Origin: Lactobacillus gasseri ATCC 33323 = JCM 1131
GTDB lineage: Bacteria; Bacillota; Bacilli; Lactobacillales; Lactobacillaceae
Assembly (NCBI RefSeq): GCF_000014425.1
Contig: NC_008530.1
Span: 868,001-932,000, forward strand
Length of the DNA stretch: 64,000 bases
Direction: 5' to 3'
Of this stretch, positions 28,252 to 37,582 are shown in pieces. The notes beneath the pieces were generated by a model. It was not told the DNA's origin and ran no database searches. It was given only the letters and a program-made list of their open reading frames with translations. Position numbers and translations under genes: made by a program. Position 1 is the first letter of the stretch. Every line of letters starts with the position of its first letter.

Positions 28252-31200
28252 CTTTGATTATTTATTAGAAGAACCACAATTTAAAGATTTCGTGGAAATT
28301 GCAATAGCTGCTGAGAAAGTAGCTGTTATTGATCCTGCAACATCGGTTATTGACTGCCGCCGTGCAATGGAATTGGCAGTTAAGTGGATGTATTCGGTTG
28401 ATAAAGATTTAAGAACGCCATACCAAGATAAATTGGTAACCTTGATAAACACCTTAGACTTTAAGGATATTGTTGATCCTAATACTTGGCAAGGTTTGGA
28501 TCTGATTCGCCGATTAGGAAACGTGGCAGTACATACTAATCGAAAAGTATCTCTAGATGAAGCTGTTTTATGTTTAAAGGCTTTATTTAGTTTTTTTGAC
28601 ATGCTTGATTATTGCTATGGTAGTAATTATCAAAAGAAAGATTTTGATAAATCTCTTGTTGGAAAATATCGTTTGGAATTTATTCCAAAAGTAGTGTCAG
28701 CCGAAAAGGCTACGTTTTCTCTTGATAAACTGACGAAGAAGAACAAATCTTTGCAGGAATCTATGACTGCGCAAAGAAAGGCACAGGAAGATAGCTATAA
28801 TCCCAAGCCTTTTGGAATATCAGAATTTAAAACCAGGAAAATCTACATTGATGCTATGCTAGCAGAAGCTGGTTGGGTTGAAGGACAAAATTGGTTAAAC
28901 GAAGTAGAACTTAAAGGAATGCCTAATAAAGCAGGAATAGGATACGCTGATTATGTTCTATATGATGATGCACACCAACCTCTTGCACTTATTGAAGCCA
29001 AGAAAACATGCAAAGATGTTGCTGTTGGTCGTCAGCAAGCAAAACTATATGCTGATTTACTAGAGAAAAAATATGGACGTAGACCAGTTGTATTTTTAAG
29101 TAATGGTTTTGAAACGAGAATTATTGATAATCAATATCCCGAAAGACAAGTTTCATCTATTTATTCTAAGCGTGATTTAGAAAAATTATTTAATTTACAA
29201 AAAGTGCGTCAGCCATTAACTAATATCATAGTTGATGATAATATTGCTGGTCGGTATTACCAAAAAGCTGCTATTCAGGCAGTGTGTGAAAGTTTTTCAA
29301 AGGAAAATAGACGCAAAGCGTTATTAGTCATGGCAACGGGATCAGGTAAAACTAGAACTGCAGTGGGCTTGGTTAAGGTTCTTTTGAATGCTGGTTGGAT
29401 TAAACATGTCTTATTTTTGGCTGATAGGGATGCACTAGTAACACAGGCTAAAAGGAGCTTTGTAAACTTGTTACCAGACTTATCTTCAACTAACTTAGTC
29501 GAAGATAAGTCAAATTATAATGCGCGATGTGTATTTTCTACCTATGCTACGATGATGAATGTTATCGATACTGCAACAGATGACGATAAAAAGAAGTTAT
29601 ATACTGCGGGACATTTTGATCTGATTATTGTCGATGAAGCTCATAGGTCAATTTATAACAAATATCGGAATATATTCACTTATTTTGATGCTCCATTGGT
29701 TGGTCTGACCGCAACCCCTAAAGATGATATTGATAAAAATACATATTCGATTTTTAATCTAGAAGATGGTGTTCCGACTTATGGCTATGATCTGGCACAA
29801 GCAGTTGATGATGGCTACTTAGTGCCATACAAATCTATCGAAACTCATTTAAAGTTTATGGAAAATGGTATTAATTACGATGATCTAAGTACTCAAGAGA
29901 AAGAAGAATATGAAGAAACTTTCACTGATGAAGATGGTGATTTACCAAAGAAGATAGACTCAGGAAAGTTGAATAAATGGTTGTTTAATAAAGATACAAT
30001 TCGTAAAGTTTTGAATATTTTGATGAATCAGGGCCTAAAAATTGATTATGGCGAAAAAATAGGGAAAACTATTATTTTTGCTAAAAATCATCGTCATGCG
30101 GAAGAAATCCTAAAAGTTTTCAATGAAGAGTATCCTCAATTTAGTAGAAATACTCATGGACAACCATATGCAACCGTAATCGATAATTATACTAACTATT
30201 CTCAAAGTGCAATTGATGAATTTTCAGATCCAGATAAGTTACCACAAATAGCTGTTTCAGTTGATATGTTGGATACTGGAATTGATGTACCTGAATGCTT
30301 AAACTTGGTATTTTTCAAAAAAGTAATGAGTAAAGCAAAATTCTTCCAAATGATCGGACGTGGAACTCGATTGTGTCCACACTTACTAGATGGAAAAGAT
30401 AAGCAAGAATTTTATATTTTTGATTTTTGTGATAATTTTCATTTTTTCCGCATGGGAAAAGGACATGAAGCAGGAGTTCAAGAAACTTTGCAAAGTGCTT
30501 TATTTAACTTAAAGATGGAATTAGTTCGGAAATTGCAAGAAGAACCTTATCAAACAGATGATTTTAATCAATATCGTAAAACATTGGTTGAAGATCTATG
30601 TAAAAAGGTTAAAGAATTAAATAGAAATAATTTTGCTGTTAAGCAACATATTGCTTATGTTGATAAGTTTTCTCAAATTGAAAATTATAATAATTTGACT
30701 TATGAAGATATTGTAAATACTAAGAAGGAATTATCTCCGTTGATTCTTCCTGATAATGATGAGCCTAATGCTCTAAGATTTGATGCTTTAGTTTATAAAA
30801 TGGAACTTGCAAAAATGTCACAAGAATCATATGGGCGGCTAAAAATTGATCTATGTAATAAGGTTTCTAAACTCTCTGATTTAATGACTATTCCACAAGT
30901 TAAGGAAAAAAAGGATTTAATTAAAGAAATATTACAACCAGAATATGTTGAATCTACTGATGTTAAAGACTTAGAGTATATCCGGCAAAGTATTAGAGAT
31001 CTTATTCAGTACCTTCCTAAAAAAGGAACGGTATATTATACAAATTTTGCTGACACTGTATTAGATTCGACTATTCATGACGCTGAACTTGAAACAGATA
31101 CTTTAAAGAACTATAAGGCAAAGGCGGAATTTTATATTAAACAACATCAAAGTGAAAATCTTATGGTGAAGATTAGAGACAATGAACCTTTAAGCAGCCA

Positions 31201-31576
31201 GGATTTAAAAGAATTAGAATCTATTTTATGGCAAAAGCTGGGAAGTAAGGAAGAATATCAAAAAGAAATTGGTAATAAGGCACCAGGCGAATTTGTACGT
31301 AGCATAGTTGGATTAGATATGCATGCGGCTAAAAAGGCTTTTAATAAATACCTAGATACTGTTCCTTTAAATAAGCAACAAATCTATTTTATAAATGAAA
31401 TTATCGAGTACATTGTTAAGAATGGAACACTGACTGATATGCATGTTCTACAGGAATCTCCATTTACAAATCAAGGTTCGATTTCTGAACTTTTTGAATC
31501 AGATATAACTATTTGGTTGAAAGTAAAAACAGCAATTGATGAAATTAATAGTAATGCTGGAGTAGTTGTAGCTTAA
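28244..31576 (+). CDS. hsdR: Type I restriction endonuclease motor subunit
   Basis: 1110 residues. An N-terminal DUF4145-type helical domain (about 7-125) precedes the nuclease domain, whose Asp and ExK residues lie in YADYVLYDD (about 238) and LALIEAKKTC (about 250). SF2 translocase: Walker A MATGSGKTR (about 363-371), IVDEAHRS (about 461), LTATPKDD, and motif VI GRGTRLCP (about 703). A C-terminal helical region follows. It cuts unmodified DNA after ATP-driven translocation. GTG 28244 is preferred because AGGAG (28230-28234) lies nine bases upstream; the ATG at 28235 touches it. The fourth hsd gene of the operon, after hsdS2. Confidence 0.95.
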   Translation: MTNFDYLLEEPQFKDFVEIAIAAEKVAVIDPATSVIDCRRAMELAVKWMYSVDKDLRTPYQDKLVTLINTLDFKDIVDPNTWQGLDLIRRLGNVAVHTNRKVSLDEAVLCLKALFSFFDMLDYCYGSNYQKKDFDKSLVGKYRLEFIPKVVSAEKATFSLDKLTKKNKSLQESMTAQRKAQEDSYNPKPFGISEFKTRKIYIDAMLAEAGWVEGQNWLNEVELKGMPNKAGIGYADYVLYDDAHQPLALIEAKKTCKDVAVGRQQAKLYADLLEKKYGRRPVVFLSNGFETRIIDNQYPERQVSSIYSKRDLEKLFNLQKVRQPLTNIIVDDNIAGRYYQKAAIQAVCESFSKENRRKALLVMATGSGKTRTAVGLVKVLLNAGWIKHVLFLADRDALVTQAKRSFVNLLPDLSSTNLVEDKSNYNARCVFSTYATMMNVIDTATDDDKKKLYTAGHFDLIIVDEAHRSIYNKYRNIFTYFDAPLVGLTATPKDDIDKNTYSIFNLEDGVPTYGYDLAQAVDDGYLVPYKSIETHLKFMENGINYDDLSTQEKEEYEETFTDEDGDLPKKIDSGKLNKWLFNKDTIRKVLNILMNQGLKIDYGEKIGKTIIFAKNHRHAEEILKVFNEEYPQFSRNTHGQPYATVIDNYTNYSQSAIDEFSDPDKLPQIAVSVDMLDTGIDVPECLNLVFFKKVMSKAKFFQMIGRGTRLCPHLLDGKDKQEFYIFDFCDNFHFFRMGKGHEAGVQETLQSALFNLKMELVRKLQEEPYQTDDFNQYRKTLVEDLCKKVKELNRNNFAVKQHIAYVDKFSQIENYNNLTYEDIVNTKKELSPLILPDNDEPNALRFDALVYKMELAKMSQESYGRLKIDLCNKVSKLSDLMTIPQVKEKKDLIKEILQPEYVESTDVKDLEYIRQSIRDLIQYLPKKGTVYYTNFADTVLDSTIHDAELETDTLKNYKAKAEFYIKQHQSENLMVKIRDNEPLSSQDLKELESILWQKLGSKEEYQKEIGNKAPGEFVRSIVGLDMHAAKKAFNKYLDTVPLNKQQIYFINEIIEYIVKNGTLTDMHVLQESPFTNQGSISELFESDITIWLKVKTAIDEINSNAGVVVA

Positions 31577-31615
31577 TATTTGAGAAAATTATGTGAGTTA
31601 AAGGAGTAGGTATAT

Positions 31616-33685
31616 ATGAAAGCTGATACCTTTAATATCATTCAAAGATTATTTGATACATCGCAAATGATATTAAAAATCCCTGTATATCAACGAAATT
31701 ACGATTGGACAGAAGGAAATGTTCGTAGATTATTAGAAGATGTTGAAAATGTCATCAAAAATAAGCAGCAATATTTTATAGGTGCCATTGTTTATATGGA
31801 ATCAGACAATAATGATTTGGGAATGCCGGAATTTCTAATTATTGATGGGCAGCAACGCATTACGACATTGACAATACTTTTACAAGCATTAAAAGATCTA
31901 TGTGTACAGAGTGATCAGCAAGTTTTGGAAATGATAGATTCTTTGCTAACAAATAAGTATTCATCAGATGAATATAAAATTAAACTAAAACCAATTAAGT
32001 CTGACAATATTCAGTATGAACGGCTATTGAATGGTAATTTAGATGATATGGATTATAATGGCCATATTTATAAAAATTATAAAATTGCAAAAAATATATT
32101 CTCAAATTGGATTAATAATGGTATTAAACCAATTGAAATTCTTCTAGCATTAAAGAAATTACAAGTAGTAGGAATTAGTCTTAAATCAGGAGAAGATGAT
32201 CCCCAAATTATTTTTGAGAGTATCAATTCTACAGGGGTTGCTCTAACTAATACAGATTTAATTAGAAATTTCCTTTTAATGGGTGATCAAGATCAAGATA
32301 AACTCTTTGAAGAATATTGGCTTCCAATTGAAAATAAATTAAGAAAAAATAATAACAATGAAACTTTAGATTTGTTTTTCAGACAATATGTTATTACCAA
32401 GTCCAATTCAACTATTACAGAAAGAAAAGTTTATTCATCTTTTATAAATCTTTTTAGAGTAAATAATTTTACTCATGAGTCTCAGTTAAAAGAATTGAAT
32501 ATGTATGCTAATATTTATGCCACTTTTTTGTACCCGAATAATTCTAATTATAATGATAAAATAAAAGGGTATTTGCTAGATTTAAAACAACTTAAGCAAT
32601 CTACATGCTATCCATTTTTAATGCATGTATTTAAAGATTATGAAAATAAGATTATTGATGAGGAAACTTTATCTAAAGTTTTATCTTTAATTACAATTTA
32701 CTTAATAAGAAGATCAATTTGTAATGTTCCAACTAATTCCTTAAATACTTTATTTGCTTATCTTTATGTTCGTGTGTTTAAGGTTACTAATAATAAAAAT
32801 AAATATTATGAGTCAATTAATAAATATTTGTTTAGTCAAAAGAATAAAGATGAAATTCCAAATGATGAAAATGTAAAGTATGCATTAGAACATGAAAATT
32901 TGTATCAAAATAAAGAATTATGTAGATTGTTAATGCTGGATATTGAAAATAATGACTTCAAAGAAAAAATTGATACTGATAATTTGACTATTGAACATAT
33001 CATGCCACAAACATTAAGTAATAGTTGGAAACAGATTATTTCTGACGAAGAACATGATAAATATGTTCATACATTAGGAAACTTGTCTATTACAGGATAT
33101 AATTCAGAATTATCTAATAAAAGCTTTAAAGAGAAAAAGAAATTAATCAAGGAGAATTCAAAAATTCAAATTTTAAATCAGGATGTGATAAATCAAGACA
33201 GTTGGACCATAAATAATATTAAGAAACGTGCAATACGATTAAGTAGAATTCTCTTAAATAAGTATTATTTATCGCGTATTACAGATCCGTCTATTGAATT
33301 TGAATTAGTAGATAAGCTTTCATTATCAGATCTTCAGAGAATTAAAGGTAGAAAGCCTGTGTCATTTACTTTACAAGGCGCAAATTATACGGCCAAAACT
33401 TTTAAACAATTATTAATAGAAGTAGTACAATTATTGGATCAAGATAATCCTAAAATTTTAGATAGTTTAATAGGTTTTCGATTTAGTGAAAGAGATATTT
33501 CTGTTCAAAATCCCCTCATTGGAAGGCTTCCATCTTCTAATCAATCTGGAATTAGTGAAATAAGAGATGGAATATACTTATATACTCATTTGTCAGCAGT
33601 AAATATTTTAAAAGAACTTAAACTATTATTTAAATTTTATAATATTTCAGAAAAAGATTTCACTATTTCCGTTAGAAAACAATAA
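31616..33685 (+). CDS. DUF262/DUF1524 (GmrSD-like) nuclease
   Basis: 689 residues. The N-terminal DUF262 domain (about 8-220) shows IPVYQRNYDW and the nucleotide-handling motif IDGQQRITTL (about 77-86). The DUF1524 HNH-type domain (about 440-540) contains TIEHIMPQ (about 457) and HTLGNLSITGYNSELSNKSF (about 484-503). A further C-terminal domain (about 575-689) is not recognised. Related proteins include GmrSD, which cuts glucosylated phage DNA, and SspE. It lies 39 bases after hsdR with AAAGGAG upstream, so it is likely cotranscribed and adds a second restriction activity. The modification sensed is not deducible. Confidence 0.87.
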   Translation: MKADTFNIIQRLFDTSQMILKIPVYQRNYDWTEGNVRRLLEDVENVIKNKQQYFIGAIVYMESDNNDLGMPEFLIIDGQQRITTLTILLQALKDLCVQSDQQVLEMIDSLLTNKYSSDEYKIKLKPIKSDNIQYERLLNGNLDDMDYNGHIYKNYKIAKNIFSNWINNGIKPIEILLALKKLQVVGISLKSGEDDPQIIFESINSTGVALTNTDLIRNFLLMGDQDQDKLFEEYWLPIENKLRKNNNNETLDLFFRQYVITKSNSTITERKVYSSFINLFRVNNFTHESQLKELNMYANIYATFLYPNNSNYNDKIKGYLLDLKQLKQSTCYPFLMHVFKDYENKIIDEETLSKVLSLITIYLIRRSICNVPTNSLNTLFAYLYVRVFKVTNNKNKYYESINKYLFSQKNKDEIPNDENVKYALEHENLYQNKELCRLLMLDIENNDFKEKIDTDNLTIEHIMPQTLSNSWKQIISDEEHDKYVHTLGNLSITGYNSELSNKSFKEKKKLIKENSKIQILNQDVINQDSWTINNIKKRAIRLSRILLNKYYLSRITDPSIEFELVDKLSLSDLQRIKGRKPVSFTLQGANYTAKTFKQLLIEVVQLLDQDNPKILDSLIGFRFSERDISVQNPLIGRLPSSNQSGISEIRDGIYLYTHLSAVNILKELKLLFKFYNISEKDFTISVRKQ

Positions 33686-33693
33686 GAACAATC

Positions 33694-33731
33694 AAGCTAC
33701 TTTCCAAAACCACGGCAGGTAGCTTATTTTT
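33694..33731 (+). terminator. Terminator of the hsd operon
   Basis: AAGCTAC (33694-33700) pairs with GTAGCTT (33719-33725), followed by ATTTTT. The 18-base loop is large, so strength is uncertain. Confidence 0.65.
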
Positions 33732-33776
33732 ACCCTAAATTAAATAACACAACCATAACTTAACACTGCTAATTAT

Positions 33777-33805
33777 TATACAAAGTTCTTATCAAAGCCT
33801 ATAAT
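33777..33805 (+). promoter_or_regulatory. Promoter of the fumarate reductase-like gene
   Basis: TATACA (33777-33782), 17-base spacer, consensus TATAAT (33800-33805), start near 33812. Confidence 0.65.
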
Positions 33806-33811
33806 ATTTCT

Positions 33812-33825
33812 TGTAAGCGATAACA
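33812..33825 (+). promoter_or_regulatory. cre-like CcpA operator over the transcription start
   Basis: TGTAAGCGATAACA matches cre (TGWAARCGYTWNCW) at 13 of 14 positions and covers the predicted transcription start, a position where CcpA represses. Repression in the presence of glucose is inferred. Confidence 0.65.
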
Positions 33826-33844
33826 AAAAGACGAGGAAATAAAT

Positions 33845-35656
33845 ATGGAACAAGAAACAAAAGCTCCAGTTATTGACTGGAAAGCAAATTATGATGTTGT
33901 TGTTTTAGGCTTTGGTGGAGCAGGTGCAACTGCTGCTAGATTTGCAGCTGACAATGGCGCTAAAGTATTAATTGCTGATGTTGCTCCTTACGGTCATGAA
34001 GGTGGTAACACTAGGTATTCTGCCCAGCTTCTTGGGACTGGAACCGACTATGACAAGTTAAAGGAATACTATCTTGGCTTAACGCGTCCGATGGATTTGC
34101 CAGAGGATATGGTTGAGACCTATGTTCGCGGAATGTGCAACATGCGGGAATATGTAAAGAAGTACTTGGGCGTTGAACCAGTTAGTTTTATCAATGACTT
34201 TAGCAAGATACCAAAGGAATACCGTGTTGGAGTTACTCAAGAATATCCTGAACTAAAGGGACATGAGACTTATGACTATACCTTGGTTCACAATGGTTGG
34301 TTCGACGCAGCACTTTGGAAACTTTTAAGACAAAAAATTCTAGACCGCAAAGACAAGATTGATGTCTGGTATGAGGCACGGGCTACCCACTTGATTCAAG
34401 ATCCAGTTTCTAAAGTAATCAAGGGTGTTCAGATTGAAAAATTAGGCCAGAAGATCAATGTCTTGGCTAGACGAGGAGTCATTTTGACAACGGGCGGTTT
34501 TGAAAATAACAAGGAAATGATTCAAAACTACTTAGCTGCACCTAAACTTACTCCATTAGGTACTATTTACAATAAGGGTGACGGTATTTCGATGGCGCAA
34601 GAAGTCGGCGCTAAGATGTGGCACATGTATAATTACGAATCTCTTGGTTTACTGCATGGTTTATCATTTGATACACCAGAAGGCAAGAGATCTAAGTTAG
34701 TTCTCAGCTGGCCAGAGCTTAACCACGGTAGCGTCTTTATGGTGGCGGATGATGGTAAGCGGTACTTTAACGAAGCTGGTCCAAACCGTCACGGACACAT
34801 TTTTGATCATGGTATTTGGCGCGTTCCACGTAGCCATGAGAAACCATATATTATTTTTGATCAAAAACAATATGAAACCATTGAAGCAGGGCAGATTCCA
34901 TATGATAAATTTAATGAAAAATTGATTAAGGCTGATACGCTTGAAGAGCTAGCTGAAAAGACTGGTGTTGATGCAAACGGCTTAAAGGAACAAGTTGAGA
35001 TGTTCAACCGTTTTGTAGAAAATGGTCACGATGATCAATTTGGTCGAGATGTTAAGTCAATGGCTAAATTTGCGGAAGATGGTCCATTTTATGCAATTAA
35101 GATGGCTTACAATGTTTTGAATACGCAGGGTGGACCGGAAAGAAACACTAAAGCTGAAATTCTGGATGTTAATGATAAGCCTATTCCGCACTTGTATGGT
35201 GCTGGTGAATTAGGTGGTATTAACGCAAACCAATATCAAGGCGGTGGTAACTTAGCTGAGTGTTTGATTTTTGGTAAGATTGCAGGCGAGCAAGCAGCTA
35301 ATGTTACTGATGAGGTTACGGATGAAGCTTCTGACAAGTACAACGGCATTAATGAATTAGCAGATGGTGACAAGGTCAAGGACATTAAGCTTGATAAAGA
35401 TCAATATATTGGCGAGTCTAATGCTGGTATTGGCGGCAAGCTTGTTGTACGCGTTACTTATGATAACGGGATTAAAAATGTCGAGATTGTACAGGATCAC
35501 GAAAGTGAAGATGTCGGCAAGCAAGCACTAAAGGTCATTCCAGAGCGTATTGTTAAAGAAAATACTCCAGATGTTGATGCAGTTTCTGGTGCATCTGCTA
35601 CAAGTCGGGCAATCAGCGAAGCCGTCCGCAAGGCCTTGAAGAATGTGAAGGAATAA
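33845..35656 (+). CDS. FAD/FMN-dependent fumarate (or urocanate-type) reductase
   Basis: 603 residues, cytoplasmic (no signal peptide). N-terminal FAD domain with the Rossmann motif VVVLGFGGAGATAARFAAD (about 18-36) and the flavocytochrome c-type substrate domain; C-terminal FMN-binding domain (about 515-603) with AVSGASATS (about 580), the site for covalent FMN attachment by ApbE. In the best-known relatives the FMN domain is N-terminal; C-terminal placement is common in lactobacilli. The likely reaction is reduction of fumarate or a similar unsaturated acid as an electron sink. GAGGAAAT precedes the ATG. The gene stands alone between terminators and has a cre-like site. Confidence 0.87.
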   Translation: MEQETKAPVIDWKANYDVVVLGFGGAGATAARFAADNGAKVLIADVAPYGHEGGNTRYSAQLLGTGTDYDKLKEYYLGLTRPMDLPEDMVETYVRGMCNMREYVKKYLGVEPVSFINDFSKIPKEYRVGVTQEYPELKGHETYDYTLVHNGWFDAALWKLLRQKILDRKDKIDVWYEARATHLIQDPVSKVIKGVQIEKLGQKINVLARRGVILTTGGFENNKEMIQNYLAAPKLTPLGTIYNKGDGISMAQEVGAKMWHMYNYESLGLLHGLSFDTPEGKRSKLVLSWPELNHGSVFMVADDGKRYFNEAGPNRHGHIFDHGIWRVPRSHEKPYIIFDQKQYETIEAGQIPYDKFNEKLIKADTLEELAEKTGVDANGLKEQVEMFNRFVENGHDDQFGRDVKSMAKFAEDGPFYAIKMAYNVLNTQGGPERNTKAEILDVNDKPIPHLYGAGELGGINANQYQGGGNLAECLIFGKIAGEQAANVTDEVTDEASDKYNGINELADGDKVKDIKLDKDQYIGESNAGIGGKLVVRVTYDNGIKNVEIVQDHESEDVGKQALKVIPERIVKENTPDVDAVSGASATSRAISEAVRKALKNVKE

Positions 35657-35662
35657 AATAAT

Positions 35663-35716
35663 TTACAACCGCAATGCGGTTGTAAAAACGGTCGAAAAGC
35701 TTTTCGACCGTTTTTT
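35663..35716 (+). terminator. Tandem terminator hairpins after the reductase gene
   Basis: First hairpin: TTACAACCGCA (35663-35673) with TGCGGTTGTAA (35675-35685). Second: AACGGTCGAAAAG with CTTTTCGACCGTT, then TTTT. The second hairpin (35684-35716) is a 33-base exact repeat of 36744-36776. Confidence 0.9.
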
Positions 35717-35746
35717 GTTGAGATGTCTAAAATAGATATGAGAGAA

Positions 35747-35755
35747 TGGTATTAT
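35747..35755 (+). promoter_or_regulatory. Extended -10 promoter of the broken surface-protein gene
   Basis: TGGTATTAT, an extended -10, 24 bases before the ATG at 35779. Confidence 0.4.
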
Positions 35756-35778
35756 CAAAAAATGATTGAGGAGATGTA

Positions 35779-36714
35779 ATGAAGAATAAAAAGATACCTA
35801 AAGTAGCTAGTATAATGATAGTTTCAACTTGTTAAGTTATTTTTGCCCCTAATCAAGTTGTTTTTGCTGATCAAAATGTCCAGCAGCAGAGTGAAAATGA
35901 AGAAGTAACTACACAAACTTTATATTGGCAATGCGTTGAACAAGATACTGGTAAGGTTTTAAAGATAATTAAGGCTGATACAGTAAAAGTAGTTAATGGA
36001 GTACCAGAGAAAAAATTCTTTTATATGGGACATTTGCCGGAAAAAATTGGTAAGCTCGAAATTGCAGGTAATCCATGGGGAGGACGCGACCTGGAAGTTG
36101 ATCCGAATAATAAAAGTGGAGTTGTTTATCTTAAAGCTGGATATTGGGATGCAGAAGCTTTTAAAGAACGTTCAAAGAACAATTTTGGTTGGGGAGATCC
36201 AAGGCAACAAGGAATTATCAATACTACTTTGATGGAATATAAGGCTTATCATGGAACGCCTGATGGATATATAGCTCCAGGATATTACGATGATGATAAT
36301 ATGTTTCATGCAACAATGACAGTAGATGAGTGGATAAAGAAGAATCGTATGCCTTCAAGGGATGAGATGAAACGAAAAATGCAGTCTTCTATTGAAGATA
36401 GTGAGATAGAAGATAAAGATATTGATAGTGAAGATACAAATGGTGTAAGTTCTTCAAAAATAGAAAATTCAGGTACTTTTACAAGTAGTTCAAAATCTTC
36501 CAAGAGCAAAAGCAGCTATAAAAAATTAAAAATAGTTAATAAAAATGAAATCGATAAAGATAAGGCTGAAAAACATAGTCCTTGGATAATAGGTGGGCTT
36601 GCCGGAATAGTACTTGTTGGTGCAATGTTTTCATCCCTAAAAAATTTCGGCGAAAGATTTTTGGTGGAAAAGGACGGCATTCAAGATAAATTTTGCCTTA
36701 TTTTTATCAATTAG
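35779..36714 (+). pseudogene. Surface protein gene broken by a stop codon in the signal peptide
   Basis: From ATG 35779, with GAGGAG upstream, the frame reads MKNKKIPKVASIMIVSTC, then TAA (35833-35835), then VIFAPNQVVFADQN and on without interruption to 36714 (311 codons). A single change, for example TTA to TAA, explains it: the stop replaces a hydrophobic residue in the signal-peptide core, before the VFA-D cleavage-like site. The mature part has an aromatic-rich N-terminal domain, a Ser/Lys-rich linker and a C-terminal membrane helix (WIIGGLAGIVLVGAMF) without LPXTG. Restart at ATG 36025 would give 229 residues without export signal. Family not recognised. Confidence 0.75.
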
Positions 36715-36743
36715 TAGTTCTTTAACAATTTTACGCGCGCAAT

Positions 36744-36776
36744 AAAAACGGTCGAAAAGCTTTTCGACCGTTTTTT
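36744..36776 (+). terminator. Terminator identical to that after the reductase gene
   Basis: 33-base exact copy of 35684-35716, same orientation, closing the broken gene. The two copies are 1,060 bases apart and frame the pseudogene. Confidence 0.88.
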
Positions 36777-36853
36777 AACCGCAAATAGATTGAAAAATAA
36801 ATTTTTGCTTTTTGAAGTATAAAAACCTATTGATATCATAGGATTCTTATTTT

Positions 36854-36869
36854 AACTCTCGCAAGAGTT
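36854..36869. repeat. Small hairpin in A+T-rich intergenic DNA
   Basis: AACTCT, CGCA loop, AGAGTT. It lies in the 267-base gap between the pseudogene terminator and the next gene. No T-tract follows. Confidence 0.4.
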
Positions 36870-36917
36870 TAGTCGAAATGATTAAGTATATTCTAAAAAT
36901 ATATAAATAAGAAAAAG

Positions 36918-36935
36918 TTTGGAGTTAACTCCAAA
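36918..36935. promoter_or_regulatory. 18-bp perfect palindrome
   Basis: TTTGGAGTTAACTCCAAA, 47 bases before the next gene start. The length and symmetry suggest an operator for a dimeric regulator. Confidence 0.45.
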
Positions 36936-36981
36936 TCGCTACTTACATTTAGTAAATAAAATAGGATTTTAATAAAGCAAT

Positions 36982-37557
36982 ATGAAAGAAATAAATTTAG
37001 TCGGTGTCAATTTTTGGCTCGAAGCAGATAAAAGAAAAATAGATTTTAATGTTCTAGACGTAACTAGAAACGAGAATAGTAAACTTATTAATGAAGGATC
37101 ACAGTATGTGATGGAAAAAGCATTAATAATTATTCCATCTCTCCCTGATATTTTTAAATATAATTATCTGTGCCTAAAAAACGATCAAGATATAATTGAT
37201 AATTTTGATGAAGCGAATGGTGATGAATGGTTTGAGCGTGGAATATGGAATTGGAAAAATAAAGCTTGGGCGATAGGGATTCACCTTGGAACAAATGAAG
37301 ATTGGTCCACCAATAGAATAGGAGTTGGTGAGGACGCAATAGCATCTTATTATGAAGTAGATAATAGATTAAAAGATAAATTATATTTTGAAATAATTTA
37401 TAAAGATACGGATGAATATAGAGGGGCTAATGCAAAATATATTACCTATTTAGACAGTAAAATAGCTGATTCTAATTCTATACGTGAAGATAATTCGCTA
37501 TTTTTTCCAATGAATGCGATGCATGAATTTATGCTTAAGTACAAAAAAAGGAACTAA
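36982..37557 (+). CDS. Hypothetical protein
   Basis: 191 residues, no family recognised, no signal peptide and no membrane segment. It is rich in aromatic and acidic residues (for example GDEWFERGIWNWKNKAWAIG, about 73-92). The ribosome binding site is poor (AGGA about 15 bases away). The A+T-rich codon use and isolated setting suggest acquired DNA. A bidirectional terminator separates it from the convergent YitT gene. Confidence 0.6.
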   Translation: MKEINLVGVNFWLEADKRKIDFNVLDVTRNENSKLINEGSQYVMEKALIIIPSLPDIFKYNYLCLKNDQDIIDNFDEANGDEWFERGIWNWKNKAWAIGIHLGTNEDWSTNRIGVGEDAIASYYEVDNRLKDKLYFEIIYKDTDEYRGANAKYITYLDSKIADSNSIREDNSLFFPMNAMHEFMLKYKKRN

Positions 37558-37580
37558 TCAAAACGACTAGTTTCTTTCCT
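37550..37580. terminator. Weak bidirectional terminator
   Basis: GGAACTA (37550-37556) pairs with TAGTTTC (37568-37574), one G-T wobble, between two convergent genes, with A-rich and T-rich flanks. Confidence 0.45.
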
Positions 37581-37582
37581 AA

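Noticed and set aside
19585-33685. Defence island as an integrated prophage or ICE
   Set aside because: No tRNA gene, attachment repeats, phage structural, replication or conjugation genes; the only recombinase is embedded in the hsd locus.
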